The notes under the pieces are model-generated. The model ran no database searches and was not told where the DNA came from. It was given only the letters and a program-made list of their open reading frames with translations. From Limnoperna fortunei (lineage: Eukaryota > Mollusca > Bivalvia > Mytilida > Modiolidae), in assembly GCA_944474755.1 (NCBI GenBank), contig OX104114.1, positions 47,185,070 through 47,249,069 on the forward strand: a DNA stretch of 64,000 nt, read 5' to 3'. Shown piece by piece: positions 1 to 12,104 of the stretch. Each line of letters begins with the position of its first letter. Position 1 is the first letter of the stretch. Position numbers and translations under genes: made by a program.

Positions 1-394
1 AGAACACATTCATCATGTGATGATTGACAATTGTGACCAAATGTGATGATTGCAAGTACAATGCATAGATCAAAGATTATAAATATGAACACTTTACCTA
101 TTATCATCAGTTAATGTAGGTCTACGAAAATTAATAAATATTCCTGCCAAGTGTTTCTAAGGTCAGTTTCTAACACAACATTGTTGAAAAATGGAAAGTA
201 ATATGCTGATATCATTATAAAATGTTGCAACTGGTAAAAATGACATGACAATAAAGTTATTTTTTTGACAGGGAACTAAGTGAATAAAATCTTGGAAGAT
301 GATATTTTGACAATGTGCATATAAATGTACATGCAAGTTTCCTGAACTAACTAGTATTATACAGAATAACATTTTTTGTTGTTTTTAATTTTAG
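1..394 (+). other. 3' end of an intron of the RS-protein gene
   Basis: No coding signal is seen. The stretch ends in a T-rich tract and an AG at 393-394, directly before an arginine/serine-rich reading frame, so it is read as the tail of the preceding intron. Upstream exons lie outside the window. Confidence 0.6.
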
Positions 395-812
395 TCCACC
401 ACCACCTCAGCGGAGGGGATCACCACCAATTAAACGTCCTTCAAAAACAAAATCACGGTCAAAGTCCCCCAGACATAGGTCGCCAAGACGCACTCCACCT
501 AGAAGACCCAGGTCTCCATACCGTCGTCGGTCTCCTCCAAGAATATATAGACCGAGATCCCCTCCAAGACACCATGGTCCTCCAATGGATGATTTTGCCA
601 GGGAACTTGAAAAAGAAAGAGCAAGACAGAGACGTGAGAAAGAACGTGAAATGAGAAGGTCAAGATCACCTAAGAGAAGATCCAGATCACGTTCACGGAG
701 CAAGGAAAGGAAAAAACGGAGGTCAAGATCTAGATCTCGTGACAAGAAACATTCACACAGAAGTTCTCATGATAAACATTCAAGACATTCTTCAGAACAC
801 AAAAAAACATAA
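395..812 (+). CDS. Terminal exon of an arginine/serine-rich (RS-domain) nuclear protein, partial
   Basis: The exon opens after a polypyrimidine tract and AG acceptor (393-394) and stays open to TAA at 810-812, giving about 138 codons. It begins proline/arginine-rich (SPPPPQRRGS-like), runs through many RSP, SPRR and RRRSP units, then has a charged helical segment (MDDFARELEKERARQRREKE) and a dense RS tract ending in a His/Ser/Lys-rich tail. RS domains of this kind are known from pre-mRNA splicing factors and related nuclear RNA-binding proteins, where serine phosphorylation controls localisation and protein contacts. No RNA-recognition motif is visible because the upstream exons are outside the window, so the exact member cannot be named. 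The entry phase leaves two bases to complete a codon begun in the previous exon. The RS character is certain; the gene identity is not. Confidence 0.8.
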
Positions 813-1386
813 CAGTTTAACATGTACTATTGAAGTTATCATGCATTTCTTTAGTCGTTATAAACATATAGTAACAAATAATGGGCTTACTATATACCTC
901 TGTGGAGACTCATATTGGAATGGTGTTACTTGTTTGCAGGTGGTTTGTGGTATCAAGGGATTGACCTATAAGGCTTACATTTGTTTGGTCAAAATTAAAA
1001 AATTATCTATTAAAAGTTTAATGTCATTTTCTAGTAGTTCATGTATATTATCTCAAGTTAGTTTATAAATTTAAATGTTAAAACCTTGTTCAATTGATTG
1101 CAAGACATCTGTAGTGTAAAAAAATTCTGCGTTTATTTTCTACCACTTCACCAGTGAAAAAAAACCCAAACAATTTTTTTATTAATTAATCATATACTGT
1201 GGTTGGATATCAATTTTAGTGGTTTTCGTTGGCACTATCAACCCACAAATGTAAGAATTCAAGAATTTGAGGAAGTAATATATCCCTGGGTGTTTAATTT
1301 ACCCATAGCGCATGAACATCATATATAAAAAAAAAATTATCACAACCAACTGTATTCTTTAAGTAAATTTCAAACTTTATAATAAA
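813..1386 (+). other. Putative 3' UTR of the RS-protein gene with candidate poly(A) signal
   Basis: Non-coding, AT-rich sequence follows the stop codon. A canonical AATAAA lies at 1381-1386 and is the first good polyadenylation hexamer after the stop. The assignment rests on position only. Confidence 0.4.
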
Positions 1387-4300
1387 GACATAACAGAATT
1401 AAGGCTTTTTGTCGAAAATAATGAAACAAGACATACGAAAATGTATTATTCTTACAATATTGTGCACAAATGTGTACTCTAAGAACATTTAACTTTCGGT
1501 TGTGTATTTTACGTGTATTTTCCTCCATATAGAGGATAATCATGAGTTATTAACCAACAATAATATTTATCATTTTAAATCCTTTAAAAATAAATTCATC
1601 ATTAAAGACATAATGGTAATACAGTGGATTCCACTTAATCAACTTACGCTTCATTGGGTTGAATTTTTCTGCACCAAACCATTTCCCATTCAAACAATGT
1701 TAAAATTTTCACTTATTTGCATTGGTTTTTACAACGATTTCGCTTTATTGACTTGCCAAAATTCGGGGAAAAAAATTTGTGTGTTTGTTTTTGTTTTACG
1801 CCACCATATTGTTTACATACCTGTTGATTCAAATTGATTGACAAGTGTTCCCACCTGTGATTGTTGTTGGCTTCTTAATTAAATGTGCTGATTCACTTTA
1901 ATTGCCCCCAGGGTGTAGATAATTAGGACAATCGAACGGTTTAACAGCTGGGTAGTTACAGTAATGAGATCGTAAACAGTTGTCCCTAAGGAGCCTCTCA
2001 ATTCAATTTGAAGAGCTAAATAAGTTCGTACACTTTTACATCGATAATTTTGAATAAAAACAAAAAGAACTTCGGGCTTAAACATCTAACAAGGTTTGAA
2101 AGGATAATACACCTGGAAATATTTAACAATGGACTTGACACAAAAAAGGTACGAAACTGAACATGATAAGAAATATGTAATATGTAAATGAGGTTGAGTC
2201 CCGAGTCCATTTTCTATCAACACGTGGTTTTACAATTAAGTCTTCATTACGCAAAGAAACACAAACAAATAAAAAAACCATGGAAATATTTATTTTTATT
2301 TAAAAATAACATAAAATAAATAACATACACATAAATATGAAAAGACTTATTAAATGGTATTTTAATAGGACTTGGTACTTGGTCATTTCAATCCACAATC
2401 AGTAGACATCGTTCATTTCCACTTCAATGATCATTCAGCTCAATTTCTCGTCTTTCGCTTTAAAGGGTCGTCCGCTTTATTGGGTAATTTTCTCTGACAA
2501 ATGTGTCATGCAAATAAGCGGAATCCACTGTAATTCAAAGTATTTTTTTTGTCGTCTACATAGTCTGTAAAATGATTGTGAGAATCTTGAAAATTACTTT
2601 CTGTTACAATTCAAAGTGCTCGAGTTTGAAATAAATAAATAATACAATATTTCAATGTTTTTGTCCATGGTCTTTCAGTCATTAATTACTGTAAAAAACA
2701 TTGTGTTGTTCTAATTAACAACAGTTGCATTAATGACAAGTAAATCAATGCCCTAAGGTACATACTTTGTCTTCACATGCTTCCATACAATTGAAGACAA
2801 TGCAAAGAGAATCAGGTAATAATTTGTCATAGTCATAGTTTGATTTACTCACTTAATAATTCTTTGTTTAAACAACTAAAATATTTCACCAAAAATACAG
2901 ATTTTAACATATAAGTGTAGATTTGATCTGGCGATCCATGAATTAATGTATCTAATTAAATGGATTTTTTCCTCAATCCACAAAAATTGATACCAACGAG
3001 TATAAATGAAACCCCAGTATATTGAAAGTTATAGACCAAGGATATATAGGAAAAAGATGAGAGAGGGGTGGGTATTGGTAATATTGGTTTATTTTTAACT
3101 TAGAAACTTACACATTTGGATCCAATAGGCTTTTTGACAACAAATTGTATCAACTGTTCCCCGAGTTATTACCAATAAAAATTACATTTTTTAATGATTT
3201 ATCATGTCGATTATATTCTTAAGGAAGCTTCTAGTTGATAATGCAAAATTGTTGCAAATATTTTTTGACATTTGTTTTTATATTCCTTATTTACCATTCA
3301 TTATTAAACAAGACTGTTACCTTTACATTAACTGATTATTTTTCGTTTGGATGTGTTCACTTTTAAAGATAGGGTGGTGAGACTATTAACAAATAGTGGT
3401 TAAATTGCAGCAAGTGATCATTTGTTTGTATTTGTATATCACTTTATGGGGTTTTACGTTCATTTCCATTTCTTTCAGGGAGTAATAAATAATAACTAGC
3501 CATATTTTAATCATGTCTCCTGAATGGTCAGCAGATTTTTGGTATTTTATTTGTCTTTGTTTTTATTTGTACTTGTTCTGATTTTATCATACAACAAGAT
3601 GTCATTTCTCCATCATTTTATTGTTGAACCTTCAAGTTTATATTTTGTTACTTAAAGTAATTGTTCGGTTCAAAAATGTTTTAAATAGTGTCATAATAAA
3701 AAATAGTTATTGATATTTTGTTGTATTTACCATACAAAAGGTTATATTTCTGCTGTTTTCTTAAGTGGCATGTTCTCCCATGTCAGCTTTTTAAGCCTTT
3801 GAAGGTTTGTATCTTCAGACATTAGTTGATGGTATGTTGTTTTATTCCCTATTCCACAAGTAATGGTTAAATCATGGTGAGAAAATAGCATAACATTATA
3901 CCTGTTGACTGATAACATGTTCATCTTGGCCAACAACTACCTAAATTGAAATAAACTTACACAAATGATGCTAATGTGGTCCTCTACAAAATATATCTCT
4001 TTCTTCAAAAAATAAACATTAAATTGAATAACACTGAAACTTAGTACAAATGTATTGTCAGCCCCCCCACGTGTGGTTTTGATTTGACAAAAACATTGCT
4101 GTGAATCCTCGTTTCTGATTGACTGAAATTTTATCCTTTAAAACTACAAGCCCTAAAAATCTTAACTTTAAATTATTTATATACAAACAGGGTGCTTGTT
4201 ATAGGACTACAAACATATCAAATTTTTTTTTTCCAGTGTGCTTCCCGGGGCAAAATACCCCAGAAGGTTGGGATGAATAATGTCCGTTTTAATACTTGTT

Positions 4301-4973
4301 GCAGGTTGCCTGAATTTTACTGCAACTGTAGTGCCCATATGGAAAGTTTGTAGGAATAATGCATTGAAAGGTCCTCAAATATAGCAACTAATTTCGTGGA
4401 TCATACTTTTAAGATTTCCATAATGAATCATTCTTGTACAATGTACTGTAATCGGTTAAATGCAGGCTGTCTGGTGCAAAACGAGCTTAAATTTAAGATG
4501 TAGTCTCGAGAAAAATAGATTAAATGTCTTTAAAAGAAAGAATTCCTGTCCCAAATATTCAAATTGAGCTTAGTTTGATAAAAATAATTGTAATCAACTA
4601 TCCTTAAAACAAGGCATACATCTGAAGCAAACTTGATATGTACAATCATTCAGGTCAGCGAACATTGTCGAGCTTACTAACAATAGAAAATCTATTAGTT
4701 TGCATTTTGAACCAAATAGAAATTTCTCACTTGGAACCAGCAGAAATATCCACCAGATATCAACTGTTTTATTTTAGCTGTTGGTATATTATACAATTAA
4801 TGACTTTGATATAGTTCGCTATCAGGATTTATCAGCCAGAGAATATACATTGTTTTATTACATTAATAAAACCACAATCCCCCTAGATCAGAAAAACAGA
4901 GTATGCATTTTCTACTGGAGCCCCCTGCCTACATTTTGTAATTGTTGTAGTTACCCTTAATATTTTTATTATC
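1387..4973. other. Intergenic AT-rich DNA, nothing recognised
   Basis: Read on both strands. Only short ORFs without domain features or plausible splice partners are present. No clear repeat family or RNA gene was recognised. Confidence 0.4.
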
Positions 4974-5903
4974 CCCCCCGCTTGAAAAGGGGGGGGGGGT
5001 ATATAGTAATGGGGGTGTCCGTCCGTTACACTTTCTCTTATTTGCAACTCCTCCTTCACCACTGAATGGAATTAGTGCCATTGTGCAGGATATTTAACAT
5101 TTTGATCGGAATGATATTTGGGGTTTTCCATAGAATAACATGGACATTGTTGTTGACATAAGGGGATACCCATCTCTTATATATGTGCAACTCCTCCTAC
5201 ACCACTGAATGGAATTTGATGAAACTTACACAGAATCCTTGTCACATAGTGCCATTATGCAGGAGATATTTAGCATTTTGATCGGAATAATATTTGGGCT
5301 TTCCCATAGAAAAACATGGGACTTTGTCGTTGACTTAAGGAAATACCGATAACTTATGTGCAACTCCTCCTACACCACTGAATGGAATTTGACAAAAAAC
5401 TTACACAGAATCCTTGTCACATAGTGCCATTGTGCAGGAGATATTAGCATTTTAATCGGAATAATATTTGGGGTTTCCCATAGAAAAACATGGACTTTGT
5501 CATTGACCTAAGGAAATACCTATCTCTTATGTGCAACTCCTCCTACACCACTGAATGAAATTTGTTGTAACTTACACAGAATCCTTATCACAAAGTGCCA
5601 TTGTGCAGGAGATATTTAACATTTTGATCGGTATGATATTTGGGATTTCCCATAGAATAATGTGGACATTGTCGTTGACATAAGGGGATACCCATCTCTT
5701 ATGTGCAACTCTTCCTCACTTAATGGAATTTGATGAAATTTAAACAGAATCTTTGTCACATAGCACCATTGTGCACCTGATATTTAACATTTTGATTTGA
5801 ATGATATTTGGGTTTTCCCATAGAAAAAAATGGACATTGCTATGCTTTGAGGTGGGGGAGGGGTGGGGGTTCCCATGTTTTAACTCTTCCCACACTTGAT
5901 TAA
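4974..5903 (+). repeat. Hairpin-headed 173-bp tandem repeat element, left part
   Basis: The head is a C-run/G-run hairpin at about 4974-5000, followed by GTGTCCGTCCGTTAC. About five imperfect units follow, each opening with GCAACTCCTCC, at about 5044, 5187, 5360, 5533 and 5705. The last three spacings are 173, 173 and 172 bp; the first unit carries an internal deletion. Each unit contains ACCACTGAATGGAATTTG, ACTTACACAGAATCC and GTGCAGGAGATATT phrases. The element is interrupted at 5903/5904 by the A/B composite block and resumes at 12001. There is no coding capacity. Confidence 0.85.
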
Positions 5904-6351
5904 GGTTACAAAAGCGCAATTATTTACAATGCATTTCCCATATGGTACCCCTGGCAATCAAGTTCATTGTGCGAAAAACCTCAAAAATTTCCCCCCGGAA
6001 AACAGTTTTTTGTGTAAATTGAAATGAAAAACTTCATTATTAACAAATAAAAAAGTATAGGTCATGCAGCAAAAATTACCGAAAATTTTGGTTGAAATAA
6101 TGACATTTAAATGGCACTGACACAATTTCTAACCTCCCTCTTTGAACGTTTTAAGCTCAATTTTCAAGGCTCTTTAAAATTTCCGTCCAAATATCGAACA
6201 TTTTCAATAAATAATGTTTATAATTTTTAATTTTGCTATTTTCAGAACTCCAACATCCAATCCGATGCCTCCGTGTATTTTCTTCTGCATACTATCTTGG
6301 GTTAAAAAATTTCCCGTTGTCATGTAAACAAATAATTGCGCAATTGTAACC
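5904..6351 (+). mobile_element. TIR element A, copy 1 (448 bp)
   Basis: The left end begins GGTTACAA, two bases, then GCGCAATTATTT. The right end is its inverted complement with only the two central bases different (20 of 22 match). The left flank is TTAA. There is one base deletion (GTTCATTGTG) and there are private substitutions relative to copies 2 and 3. No transposase ORF is present, so it is non-autonomous and MITE-like. A 4-bp W-rich target duplication would suit piggyBac-like or Sola-like transposases, but the superfamily is unresolved. Confidence 0.85.
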
Positions 6352-7209
6352 TATAGGCAACATTGAAAGTGTCAGAATGAGCCCAAAATGTTATGGTATC
6401 ATCCTTAGGCAATATCCAAATGTTTCCCAAAATAAAATAAAGTTATCTTCAAGGGTTGTTTGTTTGTTTGAATTTTCTGGAGGCCACCCTCTATCAAAAT
6501 TAATCGCATTTTTCATCATGTTTTCCGACAATAATGTGTTGCTGCTTAGTAATATTCGAGTTATTGTACTTGTTTTCGGTCGTTATTTGTATATTTGGTA
6601 CACGAGTCAATTCTGGGATAACTTTCTTCTTCAACATTTTTTCTCGAATAAAGATCTGAAGGCCGAAAACGAATTTTTCGTAGAATCTGTGAAAAACCAC
6701 ATTTTTGAAACAGACTATAGCTAGCTATGATAATACTTGGTGAGTCCTATTTTATGTCCGTATGTCAGAAGCAGTCCCATTAAAGCCAACTGCATTCAAA
6801 TTCAACAAAGGCGATGTCATTCATGGATACAACATGCTGAAATGCTTAAAACCCCAAAAATTCAATTTGGCAGAAAAGAGGTCAAAACAAAAAAAGTCGG
6901 TTAAGAGACTTAAGCCTAGCATAAAATATGTGTTTTTGATGTCAAACGCTGCATTTGAATGTATTAAACAATTTCCCCGAAAAACGTCAGCAACAATTTT
7001 TACCTAAAAGACCGCACAAACTCGTCATAGTAGCCCACCCTAGATTTCCTATGAAAAAATATGTATATTTTAGAAACAGACTATAAATTTTTTAACAAAT
7101 CGTTATTAATAAACAATTTATACATAACTTGACATTCTGTGACGAATTCAAATTTTAGAATTAAAAATGGGTCAATAAATCAAGTATTCTGGAAGAAATC
7201 ACAGTTCCA
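6352..7209 (+). repeat. 858-bp monomer B1 (type Ba)
   Basis: Begins TATAGGCAACATTG directly after A1 and ends before a TATA that abuts A2. Small open frames at 6377-6724 and 6762-7007 recur identically in every monomer. They have no recognisable domain and are regarded as incidental. Carries the ACCTAAAAG variant. Confidence 0.9.
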
Positions 7210-7213
7210 TATA

Positions 7214-7662
7214 GGTTACAAAAGCGCAATTATTTACAATGCATTTCCCATATGGTACCCCTGGCAATCAAGTTCATTTGTGCGAAAAACCTCAAAAATT
7301 TCCCCCCGGAAAACAGTTTTTTGTGTAAATTGAAATGAAAAACTTCATTATTAACAAATAAAAAAGTATAGGTCATGCAGCAAAAATTACCGAAAATATT
7401 GGTTGAAATAATGACATTTAAATGGCACTGACACAATTTCTAACCTCCCTCTTTGAACGTTTTAAGCTCAATTTTCAAGGCTCTTAAAAATTTCCGTCCA
7501 AATATCGAACATTTTCAATAAATAATGTTTATAATTTTTAATTTTGCTATTTTCAGAACTCCAACATCCAATCCGATGCCTCCGTGTATTTTCTTCTGCA
7601 TACTATCTTGGGTTAAAAAATTTCCCGTTGTCATGTAAACAAATAATTGCGCAATTGTAACC
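7214..7662 (+). mobile_element. TIR element A, copy 2 (449 bp)
   Basis: Same terminal inverted repeats as copy 1. Flanked by TATA at 7210-7213 and 7663-7666. The uninterrupted form of this site is seen at the B2/B3 and B4/B5 junctions, so TATA is a genuine 4-bp target-site duplication. Confidence 0.9.
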
Positions 7663-8520
7663 TATAGGCAACATTGAAAGTGTCAGAATGAGCCCAAAAT
7701 GTTATGGTATCATCCTTAGGCAATATCCAAATGTTTCCCAAAATAAAATAAAGTTATCTTCAAGGGTTGTTTGTTTGTTTGAATTTTCTGGAGGCCACCC
7801 TCTATCAAAATTAATCGCATTTTTCATCATGTTTTCCGACAATAATGTGTTGCTGCTTAGTAATATTCGAGTTATTGTACTTGTTTTCGGTCGTTATTTG
7901 TATATTTGGTACACGAGTCAATTCTGGGATAACTTTCTTCTTCAACATTTTTTCTCGAATAAAGATCTGAAGGCCGAAAACGAATTTTTCGTAGAATCTG
8001 TGAAAAACCACATTTTTGAAACAGACTATAGCTAGCTATGATAATACTTGGTGAGTCCTATTTTATGTCCGTATGTCAGAAGCAGTCCCATTAAAGCCAA
8101 CTGCATTCAAATTCAACAAAGGCGATGTCATTCATGGATACAACATGCTGAAATGCTTAAAACCCCAAAAATTCAATTTGGCAGAAAAGAGGTCAAAACA
8201 AAAAAAGTCGGTTAAGAGACTTAAGCCTAGCATAAAATATGTGTTTTTGATGTCAAACGCTGCATTTGAATGTATTAAACAATTTCCCCGAAAAACGTCA
8301 GCAACAATTTTTACCTAAAAGACCGCACAAACTCGTCATAGTAGCCCACCCTAGATTTCCTATGAAAAAATATGTATATTTTAGAAACAGACTATAAATT
8401 TTTTAACAAATCGTTATTAATAAACAATTTATACATAACTTGACATTCTGTGACGAATTCAAATTTTAGAATTAAAAATGGGTCAATAAATCAAGTATTC
8501 TGGAAGAAATCACAGTTCCA
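7663..8520 (+). repeat. 858-bp monomer B2 (type Ba)
   Basis: Near-identical to B1, with the ACCTAAAAG variant. It joins B3 without an intervening A copy, so this junction (CCATATAGGCAAC) is the empty insertion site. Confidence 0.9.
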
Positions 8521-9378
8521 TATAGGCAACATTGAAAGTGTCAGAATGAGCCCAAAATGTTATGGTATCATCCTTAGGCAATATCCAAATGTTTCCCAAA
8601 ATAAAATAAAGTTATCTTCAAGGGTTGTTTGTTTGTTTGAATTTTCTGGAGGCCACCCTCTATCAAAATTAATCGCATTTTTCATCATGTTTTCCGACAA
8701 TAATGTGTTGCTGCTTAGTAATATTCGAGTTATTGTACTTGTTTTCGGTCGTTATTTGTATATTTGGTACACGAGTCAATTCTGGGATAACTTTCTTCTT
8801 CAACATTTTTTCTCGAATAAAGATCTGAAGGCCGAAAACGAATTTTTCGTAGAATCTGTGAAAAACCACATTTTTGAAACAGACTATAGCTAGCTATGAT
8901 AATACTTGGTGAGTCCTATTTTATGTCCGTATGTCAGAAGCAGTCCCATTAAAGCCAACTGCATTCAAATTCAACAAAGGCGATGTCATTCATGGATACA
9001 ACATGCTGAAATGCTTAAAACCCCAAAAATTCAATTTGGCAGAAAAGAGGTCAAAACAAAAAAAGTCGGTTAAGAGACTTAAGCCTAGCATAAAATATGT
9101 GTTTTTGATGTCAAACGCTGCATTTGAATGTATTAAACAATTTCCCCGAAAAACGTCAGCAACAATTTTTACCTATAAGACCGCACAAACTCGTCATAGT
9201 AGCCCACCCTAGATTTCCTATGAAAAAATATGTATATTTTAGAAACAGACTATAAATTTTTTAACAAATCGTTATTAATAAACAATTTATACATAACTTG
9301 ACATTCTGTGACGAATTCAAATTTTAGAATTAAAAATGGGTCAATAAATCAAGTATTCTGGAAGAAATCACAGTTCCA
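8521..9378 (+). repeat. 858-bp monomer B3 (type Bb)
   Basis: Near-identical to B2 but with the ACCTATAAG variant, which removes a stop from a small ORF. Followed by TATA (9379-9382) and A3. Confidence 0.9.
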
Positions 9379-9382
9379 TATA

Positions 9383-9831
9383 GGTTACAAAAGCGCAATT
9401 ATTTACAATGCATTTCCCATATGGTACCCCTGGCAATCAAGTTCATTTGTGCGAAAAACCTCAAAAATTTCCCCCCGGAAAACAGTTTTTTGTGTAAATT
9501 GAAATGAAAAACTTCATTATTAACAAATAAAAAAGTATAGGTCATGCAGCAAAAATTACCGAAAATATTGGTTGAAATAATGACATTTAAATGGCACTGA
9601 CACAATTTCTAACCTCCCTCTTTGAACGTTTTAAGCTCAATTTTCAAGGCTCTTAAAAATTTCCGTCCAAATATCGAACATTTTCAATAAATAATGTTTA
9701 TAATTTTTAATTTTGCTATTTTCAGAACTCCAACATCCAATCCGATGCCTCCGTGTATTTTCTTCTGCATACTATCTTGGGTTAAAAAATTTCCCGTTGT
9801 CATGTAAACAAATAATTGCGCAATTGTAACC
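9383..9831 (+). mobile_element. TIR element A, copy 3 (449 bp)
   Basis: Appears identical to copy 2 by eye, including length. Flanked by TATA at 9379-9382 and 9832-9835. Confidence 0.9.
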
Positions 9832-10689
9832 TATAGGCAACATTGAAAGTGTCAGAATGAGCCCAAAATGTTATGGTATCATCCTTAGGCAATATCCAAA
9901 TGTTTCCCAAAATAAAATAAAGTTATCTTCAAGGGTTGTTTGTTTGTTTGAATTTTCTGGAGGCCACCCTCTATCAAAATTAATCGCATTTTTCATCATG
10001 TTTTCCGACAATAATGTGTTGCTGCTTAGTAATATTCGAGTTATTGTACTTGTTTTCGGTCGTTATTTGTATATTTGGTACACGAGTCAATTCTGGGATA
10101 ACTTTCTTCTTCAACATTTTTTCTCGAATAAAGATCTGAAGGCCGAAAACGAATTTTTCGTAGAATCTGTGAAAAACCACATTTTTGAAACAGACTATAG
10201 CTAGCTATGATAATACTTGGTGAGTCCTATTTTATGTCCGTATGTCAGAAGCAGTCCCATTAAAGCCAACTGCATTCAAATTCAACAAAGGCGATGTCAT
10301 TCATGGATACAACATGCTGAAATGCTTAAAACCCCAAAAATTCAATTTGGCAGAAAAGAGGTCAAAACAAAAAAAGTCGGTTAAGAGACTTAAGCCTAGC
10401 ATAAAATATGTGTTTTTGATGTCAAACGCTGCATTTGAATGTATTAAACAATTTCCCCGAAAAACGTCAGCAACAATTTTTACCTAAAAGACCGCACAAA
10501 CTCGTCATAGTAGCCCACCCTAGATTTCCTATGAAAAAATATGTATATTTTAGAAACAGACTATAAATTTTTTAACAAATCGTTATTAATAAACAATTTA
10601 TACATAACTTGACATTCTGTGACGAATTCAAATTTTAGAATTAAAAATGGGTCAATAAATCAAGTATTCTGGAAGAAATCACAGTTCCA
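9832..10689 (+). repeat. 858-bp monomer B4 (type Ba)
   Basis: Carries the ACCTAAAAG variant and repeats B2 one higher-order period (2169 bp) later. It joins B5 directly through the empty site. Confidence 0.9.
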
Positions 10690-11547
10690 TATAGGCAACA
10701 TTGAAAGTGTCAGAATGAGCCCAAAATGTTATGGTATCATCCTTAGGCAATATCCAAATGTTTCCCAAAATAAAATAAAGTTATCTTCAAGGGTTGTTTG
10801 TTTGTTTGAATTTTCTGGAGGCCACCCTCTATCAAAATTAATCGCATTTTTCATCATGTTTTCCGACAATAATGTGTTGCTGCTTAGTAATATTCGAGTT
10901 ATTGTACTTGTTTTCGGTCGTTATTTGTATATTTGGTACACGAGTCAATTCTGGGATAACTTTCTTCTTCAACATTTTTTCTCGAATAAAGATCTGAAGG
11001 CCGAAAACGAATTTTTCGTAGAATCTGTGAAAAACCACATTTTTGAAACAGACTATAGCTAGCTATGATAATACTTGGTGAGTCCTATTTTATGTCCGTA
11101 TGTCAGAAGCAGTCCCATTAAAGCCAACTGCATTCAAATTCAACAAAGGCGATGTCATTCATGGATACAACATGCTGAAATGCTTAAAACCCCAAAAATT
11201 CAATTTGGCAGAAAAGAGGTCAAAACAAAAAAAGTCGGTTAAGAGACTTAAGCCTAGCATAAAATATGTGTTTTTGATGTCAAACGCTGCATTTGAATGT
11301 ATTAAACAATTTCCCCGAAAAACGTCAGCAACAATTTTTACCTATAAGACCGCACAAACTCGTCATAGTAGCCCACCCTAGATTTCCTATGAAAAAATAT
11401 GTATATTTTAGAAACAGACTATAAATTTTTTAACAAATCGTTATTAATAAACAATTTATACATAACTTGACATTCTGTGACGAATTCAAATTTTAGAATT
11501 AAAAATGGGTCAATAAATCAAGTATTCTGGAAGAAATCACAGTTCCA
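10690..11547 (+). repeat. 858-bp monomer B5 (type Bb)
   Basis: Carries the ACCTATAAG variant, matching B3 one higher-order period later. Followed by TATA (11548-11551) and A4. Confidence 0.9.
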
Positions 11548-11551
11548 TATA

Positions 11552-12000
11552 GGTTACAAAAGCGCAATTATTTACAATGCATTTCCCATATGGTACCCCT
11601 GGCAATCAAGTTCATTTGTGCGAAAAACCTCAAAAATTTCCCCCCGGAAAACAGTTTTTTGTGTAAATTGAAATGAAAAACTTCATTATTAACAAATAAA
11701 AAAGTATAGGTCATGCAGCAAAAATTACCGAAAATATTGGTTGAAATAATGACATTTAAATGGCACTGACACAATTTCTAACCTCCCTCTTTGAACGTTT
11801 TAAGCTCAATTTTCAAGGCTCTTAAAAATTTCCGTCCGAATATAGAACATTTTCAATAAATAATGTTTATAATTTTTAATTTTGCTATTTTCAGAACTCC
11901 AACATCCAATCCGATGCCTCCGTGTATTTTCTTCTGCATACTATCTTGGGTTAAAAAATTTCCCGTTGTCATGTAAACAAATAATTGCGCAATTGTAACC
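11552..12000 (+). mobile_element. TIR element A, copy 4 (449 bp)
   Basis: The left flank is TATA but the right flank is TTAA (12001-12004), which matches the left flank of copy 1. It has private changes (TCCGTCCGAATATAGAAC in place of TCCGTCCAAATATCGAAC). The mixed flanks make it a junction copy between the array and the surrounding locus. Confidence 0.9.
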
Positions 12001-12104
12001 TTAAGTTTCAAGTTCATAATTAAGAACACGTGCATTTTTGAAGAAATCATGAAGCGGGGGGTATCAATGGTGAGCATTGCTCACAGTTTTTTTACTCTAG
12101 TTTA
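12001..12104 (+). repeat. Right end of the hairpin-headed repeat interrupted at 5903
   Basis: Resumes with TTAAGTTTCAAG and ends with a GAAGCGGGGGGTATCAATGG cassette followed by the small inverted repeat TGAGCATTGCTCA. The same terminal cassette occurs at about 41725-41770, supporting it as a repeat-family 3' end and showing that the A/B block sits inside an older element. Confidence 0.7.

Larger units (their letters stand above)
5904..12000 (+). repeat. Composite block of TIR element A and 858-bp monomers B (A-B-A-B-B-A-B-B-A)
   Basis: The block holds four copies of a 448-449 bp element A with near-perfect terminal inverted repeats and five copies of an 858-bp sequence B. The period from A2 to A3 and from A3 to A4 is exactly 2169 bp, giving a higher-order unit [A-Ba-Bb]. 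Ba monomers read ACCTAAAAG where Bb monomers read ACCTATAAG. The first higher-order unit lacks its Bb. The outer edges are flanked by TTAA on both sides (5900-5903 and 12001-12004), whereas internal A copies are flanked by TATA. Ba/Bb copies are almost identical, implying recent amplification or homogenisation. Confidence 0.93.

Noticed and set aside
6377..11381. Repeated 66-147 codon ORFs in the 858-bp monomers
   Set aside because: They recur only because the DNA repeats, have no domain features, overlap on both strands, and change length with one-base monomer variants.
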